Source: JAHJQZ01 sp963667595 (GTDB taxonomy: Bacteria; Pseudomonadota; Alphaproteobacteria; Rhizobiales; Devosiaceae). Taken from it: a stretch of DNA of 64,000 nt. Positions 35,549 to 42,910 of the stretch are shown here, piece after piece. The DNA lies in the NCBI GenBank assembly GCA_963667595.2, contig CAXXWD010000001.1, positions 434,001-498,000 on the forward strand. The letters are read 5' to 3'. Numbering within the stretch: position 1 is the stretch's first letter; each line of letters starts with the position of its first letter. Both the position numbers and the translations under genes were made by a program. Below the pieces are notes generated by a model. It ran no database searches and was not told the origin of the DNA. It saw only the letters and a list, made by a program, of their open reading frames with translations.

Positions 35549-36694
35549 ATGCCCATCGACTACAACTCACTGCTGATTGCGTCGGCCTCGTCCTGCGTAT
35601 CCATCCTGCTGGCGATCCTCGTAAGCTCGTCGCGGATGCAAAAGGAGAGCTATCAGTTCCTCATCGCCACCGGCGTGGGTTTGGCCACCCTGGCGCTGAT
35701 ATGCATGGGATTGCGCAACGGGCGCTTCGATCTCTCGACGCTGGTCGTCCCCTTCACCATCCTCGTGACCGGCCTGTCCTTTATCTACGCGAGCATCAGG
35801 CGGTTTCTCGGCAAGTCCGGTTTCCGGGCGCCGATTGTCGTCGGGCTGGTCTCCATCCTTGTCAGTCAGACCCCCTATTTCATCGGGCTGATGGGCTTGG
35901 GCGGCATTCTCATCAATGTCGTCGTTTCCGTCATCCTCTTCCTGTGCGCGCTCGAATTCATGCGTGCCAGGGAGGATTCGCGCAAAATCACGCTCGCCCT
36001 CGCCGGGCTTTTCCTGCTCATGTCGGCGTCCTTCCTTGTCTCGGCCACAATGCTGACGCTCAAGAACGAATGGATCCGTTATCCGGTGGAAGATGCCTGG
36101 TGGGATCGCATGGATGCCATATCGATTCTGGTCGGGGTCACCAGCATCGGCGCGCTGATCCTCACCCTCCAGTTCGGGCGTGCCGCGCGCCGTCATCGCG
36201 TGGAAGCGAATACCGATCCTCTGACCGGCGTGCTCAACCGCCGTGCCCTGTTCGAGCGTTTCGCCGAAACCGACATCGTACCCGATCTGCCAGTGCTGCA
36301 GTTCGATCTCGACCATTTCAAGCAGATCAACGACCATCTCGGCCACGCCCAGGGCGATGCCACGCTGCAGGCATTCGCCGGCATCCTCAGTGCGCATCGC
36401 AGCGGCGATGACGTGGTGGCTCGCATCGGCGGCGAGGAATTCTGCATGGTGCTGCCGGGACGGAGCCGGCAGGAGGCCCTGGTGACGGCCGAACGCATCC
36501 GTACCGGTTTCGCCGGGCTGTCCCAGTCCTGCGGTCTGCCGGGTTCCATCGCCACGGTCAGCGTCGGGCTGGCGACGGGTGGAAAAACCGAAACGTTCAG
36601 CTCGGTCCTGAGCCGCGCCGACAGCGCGCTTTACAAGGCGAAGAACGCCGGCCGCAATGTCGTCTGTCAGGCCAGACAGCCCAAGGCGGCCTGA
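35549..36694 (+). CDS. Membrane diguanylate cyclase 3 of a tandem trio (7TM-GGDEF)
   Basis: A 381-aa protein, closest to copy 2. ATG 35549 has GAAGG upstream. The membrane part (DYNSLLIASASSCVSILLAIL, in part) has seven hydrophobic stretches, followed by the GGDEF domain with motif GGEEF. Before it stands HRSGDDVVARI: an RxxD (RSGD) is present but one residue too far upstream for a canonical I-site, so product inhibition is uncertain. Ends 180 bp before carA. Confidence 0.9.
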   Translation: MPIDYNSLLIASASSCVSILLAILVSSSRMQKESYQFLIATGVGLATLALICMGLRNGRFDLSTLVVPFTILVTGLSFIYASIRRFLGKSGFRAPIVVGLVSILVSQTPYFIGLMGLGGILINVVVSVILFLCALEFMRAREDSRKITLALAGLFLLMSASFLVSATMLTLKNEWIRYPVEDAWWDRMDAISILVGVTSIGALILTLQFGRAARRHRVEANTDPLTGVLNRRALFERFAETDIVPDLPVLQFDLDHFKQINDHLGHAQGDATLQAFAGILSAHRSGDDVVARIGGEEFCMVLPGRSRQEALVTAERIRTGFAGLSQSCGLPGSIATVSVGLATGGKTETFSSVLSRADSALYKAKNAGRNVVCQARQPKAA

Positions 36695-36874
36695 CCCAAC
36701 CGGGTTTGCGCATCCTCCCACGGGATACCAACCGGATTCGCCCGGCCTGCCACTTGCTTTGCCCGATCCGGGCTTTTATGACGACATCTCAATCGACAGC
36801 GCCGCACGAAAAACCCGGCCTTTGCCGTCTTTCGCGGTACGCTTCGATAGCGAAATCAAGTCGTGGAGCCGAAA

Positions 36875-38089
36875 ATGCCCGGTTGGCAAGAACTACCCCA
36901 GACGGCCCTCCTGATCCTGGCCGACGGCACGCGCCTTGAAGGTCACGGGCTGGGCGCGGTGGGGCACACCGCCGGCGAAGTGTGCTTCAACACCGCCATG
37001 ACCGGCTATCAGGAAATCCTGACCGACCCGTCCTATGCCGGCCAGATCATCACCTTCACCTTCCCCCATATCGGCAATGTCGGCACCAATGACGAGGATA
37101 TCGAGACCGTCAACATGGCGGCCCTTTCCGGCGTCAGGGGCGTCGTGCTCAAGGCCGACGTCACCAACCCGTCCAACTACCGCGCCGCCAAAAAGCTCGA
37201 TCAATGGCTCAAGGTGCGCAACATCATCGGCATCGCCGGCATCGACACGCGCGCGCTGACCACCCGCATCAGGGAAAACGGCATGCCGAACGGGGTGATC
37301 TCCCATATGCCGGACGGGATTTTCGACGAGGCCTCGATGCAGGCCGAACTCAAGGCTTTCCCCGGCCTCGAAGGGCTCGACCTCGCCCGCGAGGTTTCGA
37401 CCGTCCAGTCCTATCCGTGGGACGAGACGAGCTGGGCCTGGAACACGGGCTACGCCCATCTGGAAAACCCCGAATTCCATATCGTCGCCGTCGATTACGG
37501 GGCCAAGCGCAACATCCTGAGACGTCTTGCCGATCAGGGCGCGCGCGTCACGGTCGTGCCGGCCACCGCCTCGGCCGACGACATCCTGCGCCTGAAGCCG
37601 GACGGGGTGTTCCTTTCCAACGGCCCGGGCGATCCCGCCGCCACCGGCACCTATGCCGTACCGACCATCAGAAAGCTCATGGACACCGGCCTGCCGATCT
37701 TCGGCATCTGCCTCGGCCACCAGCTTCTGGGCATTGCCCTCGGCGGCAGGACGATGAAGATGCATCAGGGCCATCACGGCGCCAACCATCCGGTCAAGGA
37801 CCTGACCACCGGCAAGGTCGAGATCACTTCGATGAATCACGGCTTCGCCGTCGACACAACCAGTCTGCCCGATACCGTGGTCGAAACGCACAAATCGCTG
37901 TTCGATGGCTCCAATTGCGGATTGATGGCCACAGACAAGCCGGTCTTTTCGGTGCAGTACCATCCCGAGGCCAGCCCCGGTCCTCATGACGCGCATTATC
38001 TGTTCACGCGCTTTACCAACCTCGTGCGCAAGCAAAAGGGGTTACCGGAGGTTACCGAAGCCGTCCCGAGTCAGGCCACGAACGCCTGA
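36875..38089 (+). CDS. carA: Carbamoyl-phosphate synthase small subunit CarA
   Basis: A 404-aa glutaminase subunit that supplies ammonia to CarB for carbamoyl phosphate (arginine and pyrimidine pathways). The N-terminal CPSase_sm_chain domain (LILADGTRLEGHGLGAVG, GEVCFNTAMTGYQEILTDPS) is followed by the class I glutaminase domain with the nucleophile in FGICLGHQLLGIALGG and the His/Glu pair in QYHPEASPGPHD. ATG 36875 has GGAG seven bases upstream. carB lies 19 kb away, so the two are not one operon. Confidence 0.96.
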   Translation: MPGWQELPQTALLILADGTRLEGHGLGAVGHTAGEVCFNTAMTGYQEILTDPSYAGQIITFTFPHIGNVGTNDEDIETVNMAALSGVRGVVLKADVTNPSNYRAAKKLDQWLKVRNIIGIAGIDTRALTTRIRENGMPNGVISHMPDGIFDEASMQAELKAFPGLEGLDLAREVSTVQSYPWDETSWAWNTGYAHLENPEFHIVAVDYGAKRNILRRLADQGARVTVVPATASADDILRLKPDGVFLSNGPGDPAATGTYAVPTIRKLMDTGLPIFGICLGHQLLGIALGGRTMKMHQGHHGANHPVKDLTTGKVEITSMNHGFAVDTTSLPDTVVETHKSLFDGSNCGLMATDKPVFSVQYHPEASPGPHDAHYLFTRFTNLVRKQKGLPEVTEAVPSQATNA

Positions 38090-38092
38090 GGC

Positions 38093-39272
38093 ATGGAATC
38101 GCCCGACCGCACTTCGTTTTCCCCGCATCCTTCTGCTCTATCTCGCGGGTCTCGGCGCGGCCGGCCAGTTCGCCAAGGTCAGCGTCGTTTTTTCCCAGCT
38201 CGAGGCGGTTTATCCCGAAACCGGCAATCAACTCGGCTTTCTGGTGTCGCTCCTCAGTCTGGTGGGGATCGTTTTCGGACTTGTCGCCGGGCTTATGGTG
38301 GCACGGATCGGATTTCGCCGCCTCCTGCTCGTCTCACTTGTCGTGGGCGCCCTGATCTCGCTTTATCAGGCAAGCCTGCCGCCGCTGCCGCTGATGCTTT
38401 TGAGCCGCGTCATCGAGGGCATCACGCAGATCGCCATCGTGGTCGCCGCCCCGACGCTCATCACCGTTTCCAGCGCCAGACGTCATTTCCCGCTGGTGAT
38501 GACGGTGTGGAGCACCTATTTCGGCGTTGCCTTCGCACTTGTCGCCTGGTTCGGCCTGCCGCTCGTCTCGGCCTGGGGGCTGGGGTCGCTGTTTGTCGCC
38601 CATGCCGCTCTGATGGCAGGCGTCGCCCTGTTGCTGGCCGTGGCGCTGCCCCGTGAGGATCCCGCAACCGGCGCGACGCCTCGTCTCGGCTGGGCCGGCC
38701 TTGCAAAACTGCATGTCAAAACCTACACCTCCCCCGCGCTGGTGCTGCCGGCGGTCGGTTTCGTTTTCTACACCCTGACCTACATCTCGCTTCTGACGCT
38801 CTTGCCCGCGCATATCGCTCCGGGCTGGCGGGTACTGGTCACCGGGGCCATGCCCCTGGCGAGCATTATCGCTTCGCTCGGCGGCGGCATGACCCTGTTG
38901 CGGCGTTTCTCGGCCGTGTCCGTCATGATCGCCGGCTTCGCTTTCGGGGCTCTTTTGTCCCTGCTCCTTATGGTGTTCCCGGGCGATCCCGTTCTCAGCA
39001 TCGTGTTGTTCCTCGCCTTCGGGCTGGTTCAGGGGGCAAGCTTCGCCGCCATTCCCGAACTCAATGCCAGCGCACACGATCAGGCATTGGCCAATGGCGC
39101 CCTTGCCCAGACCGGCAATCTCGGCAACACGCTTGGCACGCCCGTTCTTCTGGCGTTCGCCTCGATCGGCGGCTTTCCCGCCCTGATCGGCACGGTCGGG
39201 CTTCTTCACCTCGTCGCGGTGCTGGTCCTGTGGAGCATGGCGCGCCGGCTTATAAAAAGCGCACCGGTGTAA
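38093..39272 (+). pseudogene. MFS transporter, with an apparent +1 frameshift near 38121
   Basis: A major facilitator superfamily permease of about 392 aa, with roughly 12 membrane segments (FLVSLLSLVGIVFGLVAGLM, RLLLVSLVVGALISLYQ and so on) resembling CynX/NimT-like transporters. The main frame has no usable start before its first helix. The ATG at 38093 (MESPDRTSFS) is in the other frame; removing one C from CCCC at 38121-38124 joins it directly to RILLLYLAGLGAAGQFAKV. So the start is broken by what looks like a single extra base. Begins 3 bp after carA, so it would be in the same transcript. Substrate unknown. Confidence 0.8.
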
Positions 39273-39362
39273 ATGGTCTGGATTTGCGGCAGAACCGAGT
39301 TGACAGCACAGCCCCGCTATCGGCCAATGCCCGGACCTTCGTATCCAACCGAGCATCGAACC

Positions 39363-39848
39363 ATGGCAGACGGCAAATCCTATTCGGGAACCCAGATCTT
39401 TTTGCACTGGCTGATCGTCGTATTGGTCTTTTTCCAGTACCTCGCCCACAACCTCGTCACGGCGGTGTGGAATGCCCGCATGACGGGGCTCGTTCCCGAC
39501 GAGCCGATCATCGTTTTTCACGTCTTTTTCGGCGTTGTCATTTTCTTTCTGGCCGTGTGGCGCATCCTCCGGTTCGTCCGCGAAGGCGCGCCCAAAACCG
39601 AAAAAGAGACAAACGGGCTCACTGTCGCGGTGAGCCGCGCCACGCACGTTCTTTTGTATCTCCTGCTGCTCGCCGTGCCCGCCGCCGGGGCCATTGCCTG
39701 GTTCTTTTCCGTTCCGTCGGCGATCTTTTGGCACAAGATCCTGGAAATCGTGCTCCTGGCGGTCATTTTCATTCACATCGCCTCGACCCTCATTCAGCAG
39801 TTCTGGATCAGGAACAATGTCATCATGCGCATGATCGGTCGCGTCTGA
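39363..39848 (+). CDS. Cytochrome b561 family protein, copy 1
   Basis: A 161-aa four-helix membrane cytochrome of the CybB/Ni-hydrogenase b-type family. Histidines likely to bind two b-hemes are in QIFLHWLIVVLVFF (helix 1), VFHVFFGVVIFF (helix 2), SRATHVLLYLLLLA (helix 3) and HKILEIVLLAVIFIHIAST (helix 4). Such proteins pass electrons from membrane quinols, for example to superoxide. ATG 39363 (MADGKSYSGTQ) aligns with the start of copy 2; no strong ribosome site. Confidence 0.85.
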   Translation: MADGKSYSGTQIFLHWLIVVLVFFQYLAHNLVTAVWNARMTGLVPDEPIIVFHVFFGVVIFFLAVWRILRFVREGAPKTEKETNGLTVAVSRATHVLLYLLLLAVPAAGAIAWFFSVPSAIFWHKILEIVLLAVIFIHIASTLIQQFWIRNNVIMRMIGRV

Positions 39849-39926
39849 ACGAAACCGGTGCTTGACATCGGATGCGCCCCGATTGCCAAATCAGCGAGGG
39901 TTCAACCTGATTTGAGGGGTTCTGTC

Positions 39927-40412
39927 ATGGCGACCGAGAAGACCTATTCGAAGACCCAGATCATCCTGCACTGGACGATCGTCCTGCTCGTGCTGATCCA
40001 GTACGTGGCCAACGATTCGATCTCGGCACTGTGGCGCGACCGCATGACAGGCGCCATTGCCAACACCCCGGTGCCCGACATCCATGTCGCTTTCGGTATT
40101 GCCATTTTCGTTCTGATGATCTGGCGCATCTGGCTTGTGTTCACCAATGCCGCGCCCGCGCTGCCGGCCAACGAACCGCGCGCCTTGCAGATCCTTGCCC
40201 GGTCCGTTCAGGGCCTGATCTACCTGTCGCTCTTCGCCCTGCCCCTTTCCGGCAGCGCCGCCTGGTTCTTCGGTATCCAGCCGGCCATCCTGGTCCACGA
40301 AATCGTCAAGCTCGTTCTGCTCCTGCTCATCTTCGTGCACGTTGTGGGCGCGCTCTACCAGCATTTCTGGCTCAAGAGCGATGTGCTGATGAAGATGCTC
40401 GGCCGGGGCTAG
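39927..40412 (+). CDS. Cytochrome b561 family protein, copy 2
   Basis: A 161-aa paralogue of the preceding gene with identical length. Heme-ligand histidines are in QIILHWTIVLLVLIQ and DIHVAFGIAIFVL, and near HEIVKLVLLLLIFVHVVGALYQHFW; helix 3 (ALQILARSVQGLIYLSLFAL) lacks the His present in copy 1, so one heme site may be altered. ATG 39927 has GAGGGG upstream. Followed by a GC-rich terminator-like stem that was the target of the insertion sequence. Confidence 0.85.
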   Translation: MATEKTYSKTQIILHWTIVLLVLIQYVANDSISALWRDRMTGAIANTPVPDIHVAFGIAIFVLMIWRIWLVFTNAAPALPANEPRALQILARSVQGLIYLSLFALPLSGSAAWFFGIQPAILVHEIVKLVLLLLIFVHVVGALYQHFWLKSDVLMKMLGRG

Positions 40413-40473
40413 GCATTTCGGTCCCACCTGCTTCCATCAGGTTTGCCCGGCATCGGCACCAACGTACCCCCCC

Positions 40474-40481
40474 TTTGCGGG
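40474..40481. repeat. Left 8-bp target site duplication of the insertion sequence
   Basis: TTTGCGGG, repeated exactly at 42863-42870. An 8-bp duplication is the hallmark of the IS1595 family. The reconstructed target (CCCCCCCTTTGCGGGGAGGG) is a GC-rich stem that was probably the terminator between cytochrome b561 copy 2 and the BaiN-like gene. Confidence 0.85.
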
Positions 40482-40506
40482 GGGAGTTATATACTTGACA
40501 AAAGTG
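40482..40506 (+). repeat. Left terminal inverted repeat of the IS
   Basis: 25 bp starting GGGAGTTATATACTTGACAA and ending AAGTG; it pairs with 42838-42862 with a single mismatch (G for A at position 5). TTGACA inside the repeat could serve as an outward or inward -35 element. Confidence 0.88.
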
Positions 40507-40725
40507 TCTGATTCGTCAAACTCCCCGTCGCGTGACAGGCCGGCAAGCTTTGAAGAGATTGAGATTACGCCGGAGATGATCCAGGTGGGGTATCAGGTGC
40601 TTTCTGATTCCCAAATAACAGATGATCTTTTGGAAGCGGATAGACTAACGGTTGCTGGAATATTTCGAGCCATGCTGAAATGTTGGCTGGATCAGCACTC
40701 TCGTGTGGGTTCACAGAAAATGTAA
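40495..40725 (+). CDS. Small IS passenger protein (76 aa), hypothetical
   Basis: The frame opens inside the left inverted repeat (TTG 40495, or GTG 40504). Its middle, SFEEIEITPEMIQVGYQVLSD (in part) through TVAGIFRAMLKCW, resembles small proteins with an ITPEMIxxGxxxL motif found near mobile elements. It overlaps the 3' part of the HEPN-like gene on the other strand (40565-40725), so only one may be real; the protein-like composition argues for it, the weak start against it. Confidence 0.4.
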   Translation: MTKVSDSSNSPSRDRPASFEEIEITPEMIQVGYQVLSDSQITDDLLEADRLTVAGIFRAMLKCWLDQHSRVGSQKM

Positions 40726-41191
40726 ACATATTGGCCAGATGGGCGAATATTTCACACTTCGCTTGGAATTCGACCAAGTGTTTACTTAACCTTTGTTCAG
40801 GGATTGGCCCCTTTCCGGTCTGGTCTGGATGGATCAAAGAGACGCCAACATGCAGAATGTTATTGTCATCTAGGACGGTATTTGCAGCAGCGATCCAATG
40901 GGCTATCTCTGAACGCCTTGCGTCGAGCACCCTCAATTCCTTGAAGTAGGCATTCCAGAATGGGTTATATCGGCTCCCATGTTTGAGGTTGAGCAAACGC
41001 TCCAAAATGGAGGTACGTGAACCGGTATTTGTTATCTTGTAGAATACGGTACTGGCGTTCTCGCGAGGCATCCCACTAAGCTCTGCCATCAGTGACGAAA
41101 GAGCATTCTCCAGTTCTGCATATCCCTGAATGGCCTTCCCGCGAAGTGCCCAAAAGGGATCGGACTCCGCTAACCTAATCACGTCATCCAT
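40565..41191 (-). CDS. HEPN-like IS passenger protein
   Basis: A 208-aa helical protein (start MDDVIRLAESDPFWALRG). It reads AIQGYAELENALSSLMAELSG, a region with STVFYKITNTGSRTSILERLL, then LDARRSEIAHWIAAAN. The R-SEIA-H sequence is an RX4H motif placed as in HEPN ribonuclease and related domains, where Arg and His form the active site; the tail is Pro-rich. The ATG at 41284 would add 31 residues but coincides with the divergent ATG at 41283, so 41191 was chosen, although neither has a clear ribosome site. HEPN proteins are often toxins or defence effectors; function here is inferred only. Confidence 0.6.
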   Translation of the reverse strand: MDDVIRLAESDPFWALRGKAIQGYAELENALSSLMAELSGMPRENASTVFYKITNTGSRTSILERLLNLKHGSRYNPFWNAYFKELRVLDARRSEIAHWIAAANTVLDDNNILHVGVSLIHPDQTGKGPIPEQRLSKHLVEFQAKCEIFAHLANMFTFSVNPHESADPANISAWLEIFQQPLVYPLPKDHLLFGNQKAPDTPPGSSPA

Positions 41192-41282
41192 TTGGATGTT
41201 GTTCGGAGTTTGGCTTCGATTGGGCTCGTGAGATGAGTAAAGTTCTGCATTGGTGTCACCGAGCAAGAATATGAATGTGGTC

Positions 41283-41450
41283 ATGAGCGATACCGATAAA
41301 CCGGACCAAGAAGTTGAAAAGCGCCGTGATGACGCCTTGCGCCGCGCGCTGAATACACCGCCAAAGCCAAAAAAGGACGGCGACAAAAGCCGCCGCCCCC
41401 AGAAGTCAGAAGAAGATTCTAAGGATCGCCGCGATAGCCAAAAGGCATAA
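41283..41450 (+). CDS. Small, highly charged IS passenger protein (55 aa)
   Basis: The protein is MSDTDKPDQEVEKRRDDALR... followed by RALNTPPKPKKDGDKSRRP and a Lys/Asp/Ser-rich tail. The RRDDxLRRALxTPPKP core matches a very common type of tiny alphaproteobacterial protein of unknown function found beside many unrelated genes and mobile elements. It is divergent from the HEPN-like gene. An ATG at 41271 (MNVV...) is an alternative start. The high charge and lack of hydrophobic core suggest a mostly disordered protein. Confidence 0.6.
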   Translation: MSDTDKPDQEVEKRRDDALRRALNTPPKPKKDGDKSRRPQKSEEDSKDRRDSQKA

Positions 41451-41833
41451 TGCGACATTCACTTTCACTTCAACTGTGACCGATACTTGCTTCTTCATAG
41501 GAAGCTCCTATCGGGGAGTACCGGTACAACCCCAAAAGGTTGAAACCATCCGGTCCATCGAAGGTCTTGACCCGGCCTTCATGGCAGCATCGGTGTACCT
41601 TCCGCGTAGTACTCCGCGTCCAGTACGCCCCGCGTGCTTCGCGAACTCCGGTTCCCTTGGCCTGTATGAGAGGCTGTTCGCCGGTTCGCGCACGGGCTGC
41701 GGTTGTAGCCACGATAGTATTCCGCTTAGCAGGCGGAGTTTTCGTAGGGCCGCATTACTCGGAAGGTACACCGAATCACTTTTTGGAGTCGAATCGTGCG
41801 CGCCTCTTCCGCAAAAGTTTCTTTGCCTGCTGC
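41451..41833. other. 383 bp inside the IS without a convincing gene
   Basis: Several overlapping frames of 80-126 codons exist on both strands, but none has a ribosome site or a recognisable motif, and composition is mixed. On the minus strand, one frame ends GFNLLGLYRYSPIGASYEEA, which looks slightly protein-like. The stretch may be leftover sequence between cargo and transposase or hold a small RNA. Confidence 0.4.
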
Positions 41834-42794
41834 TTAAGCGTAGTTGGCCGCACTAGCTTGGTGATACATCAGCCACTTGCCAATGGCACCGCGCATGGCA
41901 ATGCGCGCCCGCTGAGTGTCACTGATCTTCAGGGCTGCCCTGTTGCTGTATCTGAAATCAAACTCGGTCAGATACCGCTTCAAATGCTTGGCGCTGACGT
42001 GGTGATAAACACCGATGATGCCACGCTTGAGAATGGCAAAGAAACCTTCGGCGGAGTTCGAATAGGCGTCGCCACGCACGTATTCGCCGGCACCATGATC
42101 AACCGTTTCGTGATGGGCGAATTCCTTGCCCAGATGGTAGTATTCGCCGGCCGTGTCGGTCATCAGCATGGACTTGCGGTCAACCTGAGTGAACAGGATG
42201 GGACGAAGGGGTCTTGCCACTGACGTTGGCAATGTGGTGCGAGCGGGCACGACCGTTACGCTCGACAAGGGTGTGAACGATCTGCTTGCCCATGCCGCCG
42301 ATCTTGGAGCCGTCGCGCTTGCTGGCGTGTTTGTTCTTCTCTTTGCCGCCGATGAATGTCGTATCGGCTTCCACGGTCTTGCCGGGCCCGCCGAGGGGGC
42401 CGGAGGTTTCGATGGCGTCGTTCATGGCTTCGCGAATGCGGTGCGCCATGAACCATGCCGTCTTGTAGGTCACGCCGAGCATGCGGTGCAGCTGATGGGC
42501 GGACATGCCCTTCTTTGAAGCGGCGAACAGATGAAAGGCGAAAACCCACTTGTGCAGCGGGATTTTCGACCGTTCCATGACGGAACCGACTGTCACAGTG
42601 AACGTGCCCTTGCAGGCGTTGCAGTAGTACAGGCCGGGACGGTGGGACTGCTTACGTCCCTCAACCTTGGCAATGGTCGAATGATCGACATTGCCGCAAT
42701 GCGGGCAGGTAACGCCAAGCGGCCAGCGGATCGCCTCAAGGTGTTCGCGGGCTGCTTCTTCGTTGCTAAAGATCGGATCGGTGAAATCAGTCAT
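41834..42794 (-). pseudogene. IS1595-family transposase (ISXO2-like), with an apparent +1 frameshift at 42208-42211
   Basis: The N-terminal zinc ribbon (CPHCG ... YYCNACKGTF, residues ~30-70) and helical domain lead into the DDE ISXO2-like core: EADTTFIGGKEK with the first Asp, then after the shift LTQVDRKS-type sequence, TDTAGEYYHLGKEF with the second Asp, and NSAEGFFAILKRGI with the catalytic Glu. The frame breaks after ANVSGKT; deleting one base of GGGG (CCCC on the coding strand) gives KTLRPILFTQVDRKS and a 319-aa product, the expected family size. Either the element is inactive, the sequence has an error, or there is programmed shifting. Confidence 0.88.
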
Positions 42795-42837
42795 ATCTGA
42801 AACCCCTAAGTCACTATCGAAATACAGGGATTCCCGC

Positions 42838-42862
42838 CACTTTTGTCAAGTATATAATTCCC
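42838..42862 (-). repeat. Right terminal inverted repeat of the IS
   Basis: 25 bp, CACTTTTGTCAAGTATATAA followed by TTCCC; reverse complement of the left repeat with one mismatch. Confidence 0.88.
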
Positions 42863-42870
42863 TTTGCGGG
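42863..42870. repeat. Right 8-bp target site duplication of the insertion sequence
   Basis: TTTGCGGG, exact copy of 40474-40481. Confidence 0.85.
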
Positions 42871-42910
42871 GAGGGATCAGGGGTGGGCTATCCCCGAAAA
42901 AAAACAGGTT

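Larger units (their letters stand above)
40482..42862. mobile_element. IS1595-family insertion sequence (2381 bp) with passenger genes
   Basis: Bounded by 25-bp terminal inverted repeats (GGGAGTTATATACTTGACAA... and its partner, one mismatch) and an exact 8-bp target duplication TTTGCGGG. The right half encodes an ISXO2-like transposase on the minus strand. The left 1 kb carries passengers: a small plus-strand frame, a HEPN-like protein (-) and a small charged protein (+). Cargo-bearing IS1595 elements are known (ISNwi1/ISNha5-type groups). The passenger half is clearly lower in GC than the host, a sign of foreign origin. Intact ends and duplication suggest recent insertion. Confidence 0.9.

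Noticed and set aside
38334..39776. A 480-codon minus-strand frame opposite the MFS and b561 genes
   Set aside because: Rich in His, Gln and Asp as expected for the complement of hydrophobic membrane codons; not a real protein.
41476..41856. A 126-codon plus-strand frame within the IS
   Set aside because: Cys/Ser/Arg-rich composition, no ribosome site, overlaps the transposase end on the other strand; no family recognised.
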